Below, piece by piece: positions 22,240 through 33,176 of a stretch of DNA of 64,000 nucleotides; position 1 is the stretch's first letter; each line of letters opens with the position of its first letter. Below the pieces are notes generated by a model. The model ran no database searches and had not been told where the DNA came from. It worked only from the letters and a program-made list of their open reading frames with translations. Origin of the DNA: Gracilariopsis chorda. Its lineage: Eukaryota > Rhodophyta > Florideophyceae > Gracilariales > Gracilariaceae. The position numbers and the translations under genes are program-made. The stretch spans positions 62,001 to 126,000 of the forward strand of contig NBIV01000228.1 of assembly GCA_003194525.1 (NCBI GenBank). The letters are read 5' to 3'.

Positions 22240-22770
22240 ATGTGGCTTATCAGCTTTCATTTTTTACCATATTTGCAAGGCTTGGCACACCAAAAACCGC
22301 TTTTGGCTCAACAAGCTTTTGATCATGCCGGCCGTCTTTCTGTTCTAACCACAAAGCAACAGAAAACGTTGGTAAAACGCGTCGAGCATGCTGCAGAACG
22401 AGAATGTGCTTTGGATATTAATCAAATAGACCATAATATGGGCAGGATAGCCAGCGAAAAACGCACAAGTTACCATAACAACGTTCCATGCGACGATAAA
22501 GTTATCTCTTTTTGAGCTAACAATCGTGAAATAACCCTACTGAATTCTGAAAAGCACAGCCATAAGTGGTTCCTATGAAAAAATATAAACCACTTTGGTA
22601 CGTTAATGCACCACCTGAAGAACTTCATGAAGCAATATCTAAGTTTGTTCAAAGACCCAACCGAATTCTCCCTTTAAGGTATATACAAGCGCAAAGAAGA
22701 ACATGGTTGAAAGATTTCACAACATCAAAGAACACGGAGCTCATGTTATGGCCGTAATAGCTGGATCTTC
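22240..22770 (+). pseudogene. Pogo/Tigger-like transposase remnant
   Basis: Frames at 22240-22515 and its in-frame continuation give LTTKQQKTLVKRVEH (helix-turn-helix-like) and, around a TGA, ANNREITLLNSEKHSHKW, then NFMKQYLSLFKDPTEF. After a frame change, NIKEHGAHVMAVIAGSS and YGTIAPPFF follow. This order resembles CENP-B/pogo transposases (DNA-binding region, then DDE_1 core), with the NVDET-type motif destroyed. At least three stops or shifts are present. The assignment rests on weak pattern similarity. 21875-22239 and 22771-23026 show nothing else. Confidence 0.4.
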
Positions 22771-23031
22771 ATATGGTACAATAGCACCACCCTTTTTCTA
22801 GGCGCAGAAAAAAGGGATATACCGGCCTGGAAGAAGCCACCTGATGCCTCATATGCACGCAAACTTCTCTTTTCACTTCAATGGATTGGATACGATGTAA
22901 CGAATTCATACAAGTTACCCATACACGCTTAATTCTAATATCTACTTCTCCATAACCGACCGCATTCCATTTGCTCGGAGCCCACTGCAAGTACCCGCAA
23001 ATGCTTCGTTCTTTGACGTCTTATCTACTTC

Positions 23032-23258
23032 TTTGGCATGTTTTGCAAATATGCGTGAGGATGTCGATGGTTCGATACCTCTTTCTGCCAAGCAGAGAAC
23101 TTTACTGAGGGACTTATGTAAAGTGTCTGTTTTTATCTAATAACCGACAGTAGACATGTCTCCGTGGTAACAGTAAAATTTCTCTACCCTTTTCAGTTCT
23201 CTATGAAAAGTGCTGAAAAAATATGTCGCTTCTCTAGAAACCAGCCAATGTAGCTACA
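23032..23258 (-). repeat. gypsy-3 3' LTR
   Basis: 227 bp. Its lower half matches 36754-36842 (GCAAATATG, TGGTTCGATACCTC, GAGGGACTTAT) and its upper half matches 50690-50793 (TCAGTTCTCTATGAAAAGTG, TCTCTAGAAACCAGCC). It therefore reconstructs the split 5' LTR. Confidence 0.8.
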
Positions 23259-23298
23259 CACCCCTCTTCAAAAAAATGCGACGCAGAAAGAAGGCGTA

Positions 23299-26278
23299 CT
23301 AAAATTTGTGGAACATCTTCGTATACCTGCTGAGTCGGCTAAATCGTCTCCTCAGAACTCGGTAGACCCTTATAGCGCACTGCCACTTTAAGGCCATCAG
23401 ACGACGTTCTAGAGGGCGCAGCGTGGCTAGAAGCATTTCTGTCTCAGAGAATAGAACATGCGCAATGATAGCATCTTTTTTTAGAGAGCGATCGGAGTAA
23501 AACGTCAAACGACTTGTATGTATACATTCTAACGCTCCAATATGTAGATTTTCATCTTGGAAAACATAATAATTGAGTGGTTGACAAGTCGATGTGGTCT
23601 TCACCATCTTAGTGCTAGTTTTTCACCTGCACTCAAGTGCTCGTGTGCAAAAAGTACGAAATATACTTCAATAAAATCTATGAGATGTCTGAGTGAGGCT
23701 TTAGTTCTAGATCTTTCCCGATTTTGTCGAAAAGTGCTCTGAACCAGTGGCTGTAGTTCCAAGAGAATCTTCCAAAGCTGATCATTGTTGAAAGCTTTTT
23801 CAAGAATTGCGTCTGTGAGGGTTACCGTCTTATGAAAGACAGTTCGAACAAATGTAGAGATTGGAGCTGTAGGGATCATACCAGTAAAAGCAGTTATGGG
23901 GGTACATTGGCACGGTGGCGAGATGCAGAATTGTTGAGGACGCTTTGCACGATTGGAAGTGGATCGCGCCATTCGATAAGATCGAACTGCAACTTGGACA
24001 AAATAGCACGGAATACTCGAAGCAGTTCCCTTCCTAATCGTTCGACTGCACCGTTACTCCATGGGCATTACGGAAGGGTGGAGTGATGAGGAACTTTAAC
24101 CTCTTTGCGAACAACCGGAACTACTTCATTCCAAAAATGGGTTAGGCCTTCTGACATCGATCCATTTGGAACATTGAACGCTGCAAACCAATCAACAATA
24201 GCATGTGCAGCATTCTCTGCTGAAGTATTGGGGATTGCGAAAAACCATTTGTAGTCTGAATGATCGTCTTGTAACATCAACACATAGTTCCCACCGCTAC
24301 GACTATGACCAAGGACGATGTAATCAAACTGTAACAAATCATTTGGCTTAGTACGATGTACAGCGGGTCCAAAAGGGCCAGGAAATTTGGTACCACCTAC
24401 AGTTGAAAGACAATAGATTCAATCACGACAAAGAAGCGAGTATCCGGGGTGAAGGTTTTCCAAGCGTACGATTGGCTCAGTATTTGCTCCGTTGCAATTT
24501 GGCCACGATGACCGGTGGGTACGGTGTGAGCAGTGGTACACAGTTGGATTTGCACTTCAGAAGCGTCATCTGGTATCCATGTGGCAGCGTTGGGGTTTTT
24601 CCATGAGCCCTCAACCATACCAAGATGCGTCGGACGGGAAGCAGCATGTTTCTGTTGTAGTTCAGCAATTTTCTCGATATTTGGCCAGACAAATTCCTTG
24701 GAGCTGGACGACGGAAGCTCAAGAATATTGACAATTCAACGAACTGTGTGAGGTGCATGCAATATGCCAAGCATATCGGCCCAAAGGTTTTCGGTACTAC
24801 GGATTTGGAAACAGGTTTAGTTGTAAATGCTCAGACGCACATCCCAGCGTAGCACCTTTCGAAAACGCGTCTGCCATAAATCCGAAACCACTCAAAGAGG
24901 AGGGAATTAAGTTGTTGTGATTGGTATACAAGTCAAAACCTTCTGGTGTTGTCTCCAGCCAGTATACCCTTTCTAGTGTCACAAGAACGGCATATGCTTC
25001 CTTTTGTAAAACCGACCAACCGAGCTGTGTGGTGTTAAAGAAGTCAGAAAGGAATGCCAACAGTTGATGGCTCTGTTCTGAATGTGGTTTGATCAGGTCT
25101 TGGGGTGGAAATTGAGTAACTACGCCAGACCACAGAAGGTCAGATGCGGCTGTATAAATACATAAACGCTTGGAGTAGTCGCGGTAAATCAAAAATTACT
25201 TATGAAGCTAGTGCAGATTTTCAAGTTTCAAATGCATGAAGTTCGCTAGCGGACCATCCAGTGGAGATCAAACAAATGAAAGCAACAGCCGTTTTTGTCC
25301 TCTTGCCAGCCTGCTTGTAGACTCATTCTATAAATTCTTAGAGCGGAAAGACTAACGAGTTAAAATCAAGAATAGCAGTTTTTAATCATTGGAAGATTAA
25401 CAAGCGTTGCTGGGGATGGGCCTCTGTTTGCGGGAATGCCATTGAAAGAAGACCTTCTAGTCGACGCGGATCAAATCGAATTGTTTTACCAGATTTTAGA
25501 CGACGACACGACTTGATAGTCGTTGTAAACAAAATACAATTTGCAGGATGGAGTTTGGTATTGTACTCTGAACAGAATTGAATATAGTATCCATAATGAG
25601 CAACAGTTCTTCGATTGTTGCCACATGGAGTAATACGTCGTCCAGCCAGTACAAAATACAATCATGCAGAGAGGATGGGAGTACTTCTGATAAGGATGAC
25701 TGCAAGTATGTAACAGCATTAGTAGTGCCATGTAAGACAGAAGTTGGAGAGTATATGCCATCTGGTGTAATAAAGGATTGAAACACCTGAGAATCCTCCT
25801 CGAGTGGAAACTGCCAGTACCCATGTGATAGATCGAAGCGTGCAAAGTAACGGGAACTAGATAGTTTGGTGAGTTCATATTCAATGTTGGGCCTCGAGTA
25901 TTGGTAGCGGATAGTATACTTATTAACTGGGCGGAAGTCAACAGTGAAACGGAGTCTGGCTGGTCCTGAACTTGGAGGAAGCAATGGGGCACACGCCCAG
26001 GGGATAGTTGGGTTCAGGTAAGCTAAGCCATGGTGGATCAGCTTCTGGACGAACGATGATAAGAACTCTTGCTGTTCCCTCCAATAATTCCGCAAGCGTA
26101 CTTTGACTTGTTTTCGCATCAGCGGTCAGCTGTACTATCAAGGGCTTTAGGTGGACTGGTGGTCTTAAAGAAAAGGAAGTGCGAAAAATATCAACATAAG
26201 CTTGTACTTTGCATTGCAAGGTATGATAAGCAGAATCTGGAACCCCATTTGTAATTGCACTGTCAACCATTTGTGTGG
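23299..26278 (-). pseudogene. gypsy-3 pol: RT, RNase H, integrase, C-terminal domain
   Basis: RT frame 26119-25496: FTVDFRPVNKYT, FARFDLSHGYWQFPL, PDGIYSP, catalytic YWLDD. RNase H 25192-24797 (CIYTAASDLLWSGVVTQ; KEAYAVL). Integrase 24770-23970: first Asp in LQFDYIVLG, second position SEGLTHF, Glu in NGAVERLGREL (about 24055-24020). A C-terminal stretch (about 23520-23400) reads IHTSRLTFYSD followed by a decayed chromodomain-like segment. Frameshifts at about 26000, 25500, 25200, 24400 and 24060 make it non-functional. Confidence 0.8.
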
Positions 26279-26817
26279 TGCAGTATACTACCGTGCGAAG
26301 GGAAAAACACGCGAAGGCGTTGGGATCCTCCTATGTAAAGGGTAGCAATAGTAAACAGAGCCAACTGTGGTGGGCGCGCTAGTCAGGTGTAAGTCCGGGG
26401 CTCACCGTCACGACGGGCGTGTGGGTGTACGGTACAACCGGAAAGGAAGCGCGAGACAAGCAAGAAAGAAATAAGGCACCACCGGCAAACACGGGGGTTC
26501 TGCTTGTATCAGAGAAAATATAGACGAGATAATGGAACAGGTAAAACGGATGATAACGCGACGCGGAATGCGATTCAAGATACTACAAGGTGGAGAATCT
26601 AGTCTTGCACCAGGCGTTTGCTCTCAGATGGAGTGTACCAGGGCCCAGGAACTCCTGAGTCAGAGCCGATCACTCGGTTCTTTTGTTTACTTCTCCGCAG
26701 TAAGGTCACGGTCGCCTGCCGAAGTATAGCCGGCGCCGGCCCACTGTCAGACAGCTATATCAAACTAGCTAAATAGAACATAGCTATTCCTCAATAGTAA
26801 TCGCAAAACCCACTACA
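26279..26817 (-). repeat. Solo LTR in gypsy-3 pol
   Basis: About 540 bp, on the minus strand TGTAGTGGG...TATACTGCA, flanked by CCACAC on both sides (one extra base at the upper side). Its lower end resembles the gypsy-2 LTR in layout (TAC-CG, CACGCGAAG, GGGTA, GAGCC, GGCTCACCGTCACG). Removing it joins the pol frame as ...GTRTTQMVDSAITNG.... Frames in it (26532-26729) are not genes. Confidence 0.6.
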
Positions 26818-26824
26818 CGTGTGG

Positions 26825-27168
26825 TACGTGTGCCAAAGTGGCAAGTAAACTAATATCTATTGAAATGTGCAAGTAAACTCGGTGTCGAGTAATTGAACTC
26901 CAATTCATATATCAAGCGCCTCCGCCGCAATGCGGTAACTCCATATATATGAGTCGCAGTATGCAATAACCCTCCGCGAACGCGTTGCTCTACAATTATC
27001 TTGACGGCAGAGCAAACTTCTTCGTGCTGATCAAGATTGAACATATCCAGAAGAGAAGCATATGAGAACAGGTCGTCTTCGTTTTTTTTGTTTCATATTA
27101 TTTTACGCGAAAACTGTCAAAACGGTTAGCAGATCCATCTGACTTCTCAATTTTTAGAAAGGCTAGCA
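26825..27168 (-). pseudogene. gypsy-3 pol, linker between protease and RT
   Basis: The minus-strand frame DDLFSYASLLDMFNLDQHEE... (27075-26850) continues in the same frame past a TAG into the RT region beyond the solo LTR. Above 27075 it has a stop, then IMLAFLKIEKSDGS, which joins the protease frame across the Helitron. Confidence 0.55.
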
Positions 27169-27890
27169 TCTCAGCACCCCACTTTAAAGCATTTACATGC
27201 GTATAAAAAGGTTGCCGTTGACTAAGTGGAGGCCTTGCGCCAATAAACCTTGCATACCCCTCTACGTGCATCCCAAACGTTCATTTGGCACAACGCCTCC
27301 CTGCCATTTAAAACATTCAGCAGCAGCAGCAGCAAAGCTGGCTGCTTTCTGGGTGCCACTCCTATAATGAATGCAGTGCCAGCCATTTACAGAAAGCAAC
27401 GTGTCGCACTTTCCCCTCAATGCTGGCACTGCAGTCAATTTAGCACATCTATGACTCCAGATACTCTAGCCGACAGAGTATCCCGGGGTGCACGCGCCAT
27501 TGCGAGCGTAAGCGAGCAAAATGCTTGGAAAGCCTCTGAACGCTACTGAATCAACAAAGCTACGAAACAGACGTGGCGCACAGCGCTCCGTGCTGCCGAA
27601 GGCTGCTATATTTTGTCTCAACACCTCACTCTTAAGCATTTACATGCGTATGAGAGGGTTTTGTTGACTGATGGGAGGCGTTGCGCCACAAAATGTCTTT
27701 GCACGTCCCCGTATACACATGCAAAACTCCTATTTGGCGCAACGCCTCCCTTACCATTAAAAACGTCAGCAGCAGCAGCACCAAAGCGTAGAGTGCATTC
27801 TCTGCTGCTGCATGTTCATTGTCTGCTTGCTGCTCAGTGGCTGGCACTACAGTAATGACTGCAGTACCAGGCACTCAGCAGTAGCTGACT
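27169..27890 (+). repeat. Two direct copies of a Helitron 5'-end-like repeat
   Basis: 27169-27460 and 27617-27890 share TCTCARCACC starts, GCATTTACATGCGTA, a CAGCAGCAGCAG run and paired arms GGAGGCGTTGCGCCA / TGGCGCAACGCCTCC (one mismatch per arm in copy 1). The second copy follows directly on a Helitron-3'-like sequence (GGCGC-ACA-GCGCT...GAAGGCTGC, 27575-27607). The layout suggests head-to-tail copies. The small frames here are not genes. Confidence 0.5.
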
Positions 27891-28544
27891 TGCGTGAAAC
27901 GTGGCTGGCTTTTTGCAGTGCACCAGTGCAGCACAATGCAGAGTGCAGACATACTGCACGGGCACAGTGCAAGAAGCATCTCTCTTGCTGATGTTAACCA
28001 CTATTTTATACCTCTTCTTTCAAGCTTGGACCATAGCGGATTTCGTAACCTTTTGCTACTTTGGGCACTGTTGCGGGCCTGGGATCAGGCAATTCCCAAC
28101 TCTTGTGCAGGTCGCCACAACATTAGTTCACTGAGTACCACAGATCTTGGAAAGGTTTGGGGCTCCTCTGTGGTATGCTGATCGTCTGAGGGCGATCAGG
28201 ACGTCTGGGGGTTTCTTGGATCTAATATTGGCTTGGTTGTGGATATGCAATTCAGATTCCTCTGCGCGGTTCAGTGTATGGGGCATTGTCACGCGTTCAA
28301 AAAAACTACCATGTGCTGCTCTCCCATGACCCACAGCTTACACCCCGGAAAGTAAAAACAATTCATCCTATGCGTGTCGCAATCGCAAACCCAGTGCTTC
28401 CTAAAGCCATACACAACTGCATCTCTTCACAACCGTAATCATATTTCTAGCGTTCTTCATTCATTAAATTAAACTACTTTCTTTTCTGGTTTTGCTTTCT
28501 CCACCCTTTTTCCTTTCCACCGCTTTTCATAACTCCTCCACCGC

Positions 28545-28591
28545 GGCGCGAAGCGCCGCCCGCCACCGAAGGCCGCTACCTTCTGTTCTAA
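28545..28591 (+). repeat. Internal Helitron 3' end
   Basis: GGCGC-GAA-GCGCC hairpin, then GAAGGCCGCT and CTAA followed by T (28588-28592). It matches the terminal sequence at 35056-35108. 27891-28544 shows nothing I can name. Confidence 0.45.
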
Positions 28592-29011
28592 TATAACCAA
28601 GGATTTGTGCGACAACGATCTTTGCACCCCTTCAAAAATCAGTAAAATGCAGGATTTCGTTTTTTGGCGCAATATGCACCAGCACCCAAAATTATGCTTC
28701 ACATTCTTTCTGTGAACCTTTTTCGTGCGCCCAATTTTTGTGTCAATGAGAACTAAACATTTTGGACAACCAAACGTTTGATGTTTCGGTTTGTGAGCGC
28801 TCAAGCTCCAGCCCTACCACTCTTTACTGCAGACAAGATGCAGATATCACAACTGCAGGAAACAGTGGTAGTGCAGGAGGCCCTGCTTACCCTTGTCTAA
28901 CTTATCTAAGGATTGCTCTGACAACGAGCAAGTTGACTCCTTAGAATACATCAATAAACGCATATTTATTTACCTCCAAACGACTTGCCAATGGTATTCA
29001 AAGGATGTGTC

Positions 29012-29388
29012 CTACTGGCACGAATCGGTCGAGAACCTGTATGATCTGTCACTCTCGAAAGCCTCAACTTCTATCAGCCCCGTTGAGCTCGTCTCACACG
29101 TGGATATCTCTGACGGCCAGCGAACAGGCAAATCCTTGCTGCGTCCAATCAGGCGGTAGTCTTTCAATTCCGTGTACACGGTGTCGATCTTCGGGCCAAT
29201 GTAGCACAAAATCTCTTCCAAAAAAACCAATTGACATTGCCACGGTGCACATCAATGTGCTTCAATGCAGCCTGTATTATGCAAAATGTTTCCAATATTG
29301 TGCCCAAGCGCGGTAGAATAGCATCTCTACGGTCAAGCATACGGCATAGTTGTAGGTAGCCAACCTCTGTTTGGGACATATCGGCCAT
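29012..29388 (-). pseudogene. Unidentified frame with one frameshift inside the Helitron
   Basis: From ATG 29388 a frame reads MADMSQTEVGYLQLCRMLD..., and at a T-run (about 29216-29222) it passes to a second frame (MVFLEEILCYIG...) ending at 29012, about 120 residues in total. I do not recognise the family. Position in a non-coding part of a Helitron fits a captured host-gene fragment, but that is only a suggestion. 28592-29011 otherwise shows nothing. Confidence 0.25.
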
Positions 29389-29550
29389 GGTGTTAGAAAA
29401 TAGTTGAAAAGAAGAAGTAGGGTAAAACAAGTTGTAGGTGGCTGCTTGGAGAAAAATGTTCTTTGACTTTAGGGTACGCTCTAGCTTAAGTACACAATCG
29501 TCAGCACATTAGAGAATAGGTAAAATAGAAACGTAACCTATTCAAACAAA

Positions 29551-29832
29551 AAAACAAATTACATATAGTGCAACCTACGTATACCCTTCTAACAAAAATA
29601 GTTACATTTTACGTAGTGTATACGTAAACTGCACAGTACGGCAAACGTTTACCCTTCTAACAAAAGTAAATGTAATCTATGTAGTGCATACGTAGGCTGC
29701 GCAGTGCTGCAAATGTATACCCTTCTAACAAAAATAGTTATAGTTTACGTAGCGCATACGCAGGCTGTGCAGTACTGCAAACGTATACCCATCTAACAAA
29801 AATAGTTTTAATCTATGTAGTGCATAAGTATT
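29551..29832 (+). repeat. 68-bp tandem repeat, about four copies
   Basis: The block ACCCTTCTAACAAAA recurs at 29583, 29651, 29719 and 29787, exactly 68 bp apart, with a partial copy before it. Units contain GTAGTGCATACGTA and GCAGTACTGCAAACGTAT. It lies about 430 bp upstream of the Rep frame. 29833-30260 has no other feature. Confidence 0.8.
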
Positions 29833-30260
29833 CCATACAGTTCTAGAAAAGTAGAACGCTGTAACAAGATTAGGAACAAACTATACGTTGCATACGTAGG
29901 TAAATCGTACTCGATATGTATTGACATCTGGAACCAAGACCGAATAAGAATGCAATGCATATGTACTTATTAAATTACTACGTATGTAAACTATCAAGGT
30001 ACTGATGGTGCCAGAAACATCTTCAGACAACGAAGACAACATTTATACGTATATGTCAGCCGGGAAACTATTGTGCAACACCAGTTCTCTACTTAAGAGG
30101 CAGAGACAGTGCATTTTCCTTCGAAAGGTGATCACCAAATCTCTTAATTTCCTTCCGGTTCTCGCAGTCCGAGATGAGTTCTTCTTCGCATCGACTGCCG
30201 TCATGATGCGGTGTTCGCTGGTCAAGAGCAGGCCGTCGTCCAAGAGAGAATATACAGCCC

Positions 30261-33176
30261 GTGAATCATCGAGACATAACTGATGAGCATGCGCAGGTGG
30301 ACTTAAGAACTAGAACCGAGCTTCGTCAAAATGTTATGGAACCTCGTAACCCTGAAGAGATTTACTTGAACTCCTCTCATTCTTCTGGCATTCAACAGGA
30401 ACGAGATTGGACAGTTATGCATTTCGCTGGGAGACCTCGCCAAGGCATTCACTATGGGGCAAAATATGTCTGGGATGGAAGGGCAGAAAACATTCATCAA
30501 GGCCTCGCACGTCCAAGCTCTTCATATCCGGAGTACCAACCAATCACTGGCACACGTCCAGCGTGTTGTGGGACGTGCGTTGCAAACGGCCATCGAGCAC
30601 CTCGGTGTCTTCTCAAAGATTCGGGGTGGGTGCTTCGTATTCGTATGTGCAAATATTGTGGCGCAGTTCTGCTTGGTGCGGAGACCAAACGAACATGCTG
30701 TGGATATAAAAGCCCCAGATCGCTTGGAGTTTCTTTCCGACGAGTGCATATCAATTCCCATCTTAAAGACATATATCGCTTACATTCTCTCCAAACGCTA
30801 TCAACACACTTAAATGTGTTATGTACAACCGTTTTTACATTCATGGATATGAAGTACGTTCGGGGTGGAGTTCCGTCATTTCTTCGACTTCAAGGCAATG
30901 TGTCTCTTTCTGCTCCAGGCCAGGACGTGCGCTACCCATATTTGTGGTCGAAAGGTCCCCCCAGTCTTTATTCACCGGATTCTTCTTCTTCTTACACGAA
31001 AAGAATGGTGTCTTACCCAAACATTCGATACGTGGCTCCAAAGTTATACTGTCTCTTGCGACCAAGACCAGATATTGTCCACCAGAGATACAGAAATTGG
31101 TTCAGACCAGACGAAAGTGGTCGCAGGAGATCGAACGCGGACGAGTCTGCTCTGGACATCTCTGCAGACGCTATTCAGGAAGGAATAGTTGTCCGGAATT
31201 ATCAAGGTGCCCATGAAGCCCGAATCGAGGTGAGCTCTGGTGCAGGACCGTTACCCGAAGACAGCCGAGGCCGACCTCTTGCAATGAGAGCTTTCGTCGT
31301 AGAGCCAAGTGGACTGTTCAGGTCAGAAGCCCCAGTTGCCCAGCTCGTAGGCGGAAGAGAATCCCATCACATGTCAACCGGAAATATTCGACGTCGAGTT
31401 GTCAAGTACAAGCGTTTGAAGCCTGATTCAATGGAAGCTGAGAAGGGAGCTTTTCCACTGCTCTACCCTTACGGTGAGATTCATGCCCCTTATGATACAG
31501 CAACATATATTTCATCAAAGAATGCGAAGAAGCGAGACGAAAGGAGCTTAACATTGGCAAAACACTCTAAGCGAAAACTGTATACCGACAATGTGCTGCT
31601 GAACTCTGGTACTCTTCTTCAGCAATGTTCGCTTCGTAATAGCACAAACCTTGAAGACTTGAGACTTCGGTACTTGGAAACAGAACAGATGAGAATCGTG
31701 GAAGAATGTGAGCTGCGACCTGGAACCCATACCGGAACAGATGAACTTGGCCCTCCCGGTAAACTCTTCCTTCCAGGTAATCACAAAAACTCTCCGGCGT
31801 ACTGGAGACAAAAACAACTGGATGTGCAAGCAATGGTTGCTCGACTGGGCTCCCCGACGCTTTTCGTCACAGTCACAATGAATTCATGGCGGGAAGAGAT
31901 GAAAAGGCTCAGTATGGACAACGAAAACATCGGAGCATTTTCTCCACAGAGAAATAGAAGCCTTCCTTTTGATAGGCCAGATCTTATTGCAAGAGTGTAC
32001 AACCAGTATGCAAATTCAATCATGAAGGATCTACAGAATAATTCAGAAGAGCTGTTTGGGTTGAAATGCATTGGGATTGCCCCCAAACTTAAGTTCCAGA
32101 AGAGAAATACTCCACATGATCACATTCTTCTTTGGTTGGAAAGGGGCGTAATTGAAGATCCTGAGACAATTGAACCTTTTATCAATGCCGAACTGCCTCG
32201 GGGTGACTCGGCTGAGGACCAGGAATTCCGAAAATTGGTGAAGAAATTCAATATGCACAGAAACTCTCCATATTGCCTTGGTCGTACCTCTGACGGGAGG
32301 TGCAGATTTGGGTATGATCGACAAGACATTGTGGCTGAAATAAGGATAAATGAGTACACAAACCGAGTGACCTACCGAAGAAGAAGGAAAGAAGATTTGA
32401 AAGTGGTTCACTACAATCCAGATCTCACAATGAAGTATAAGGCTCACATCAATGTTGAATGAAGCCAAGGTGGAAGCGCTGTAGCATGCCTGATGAAGTA
32501 TGCTTTCGAGAGTGCAAAAGAACAGGATTTGGTTGTATCAAGTCGATCGGAAAGCCAATCAAGTGCACAGAGCGACATGCCTCAAAATGAGAGCAGGGCA
32601 TACATGAGAGCGAGACTATTGGGCGCGGTTGAAGCTGCATGAAACCTCTTTGAGTTCAGGCATGTTCGCGTCAATCCAACTGTACGGGCACTTGACATAC
32701 ATCTCCGTGGAGAGCGACAGATTTTGATTCGAAACGTAAGACTGCCTAGACATCCGAAGCCCTCCCTGCTGGAAAAATATTTCTAACGACCCTTCCGGTA
32801 TATATACTTGGACTAAATGACATACTACGAGACTGTACGCGTATACGATAAGCTACCTCGCTCTGTACCAGAGTCTGACTCTACTCGGGATGGAGGAAGT
32901 CCACGAATGTATGTCGTGCAGCGATCGGACAATGATCGAACTGTGACTCGAATTAGATTTGCTTCTCCCGCAAATCCCGAACTCTTCGCTCTTCAAATAT
33001 TGCTCATGAACTCTGCATTAAGTTCATTTGATGATCCAAAACGTGTTGGGAGCGAATCCTACTCAACTTATAGAGAAGCGACAGTAGCTCGTAGACTATA
33101 TATTCACAGTGACGAGTACGAAACGGCTTTTGATCATGAAGTAAGATACCACTCTACTCCTTTTGAGCGGCGTTAA
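30261..33176 (+). pseudogene. Helitron Rep (HUH endonuclease) portion
   Basis: A long frame to 32462 begins at a non-ATG codon. Order: Cys-rich segment (ACCGTCVANGHR; CKYCGAVLLG, about 30550-30710), Helitron_like_N core (SPTLFVTVTMNSW; RPDLIARVYNQ), HUH motif PHDHILLWL (about 32110-32135) where an Asp replaces the usual hydrophobic residue, and CRFGYDRQDI. The frame stops at TGA 32461-32463 inside HINVE[stop]SQGG and again at 32639-32641 inside EAA[stop]NLFEF. Both stops stand at positions where Helitron Reps usually have Trp. The Rep tyrosine region follows (CLMKYAFE). More stops occur near 32786 and 33174. It nicked and joined DNA in rolling-circle transposition; this copy is dead. Confidence 0.82.

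Noticed and set aside
23060-23100. GGTTCGATACC in the gypsy-3 LTR as a tRNA B-box
   Set aside because: No A-box at the right distance and no cloverleaf; it is simply LTR sequence, repeated at 36788.
28469-28804. Minus-strand 111-codon basic frame
   Set aside because: Covers the internal Helitron 3' hairpin and low-complexity sequence; no motif.
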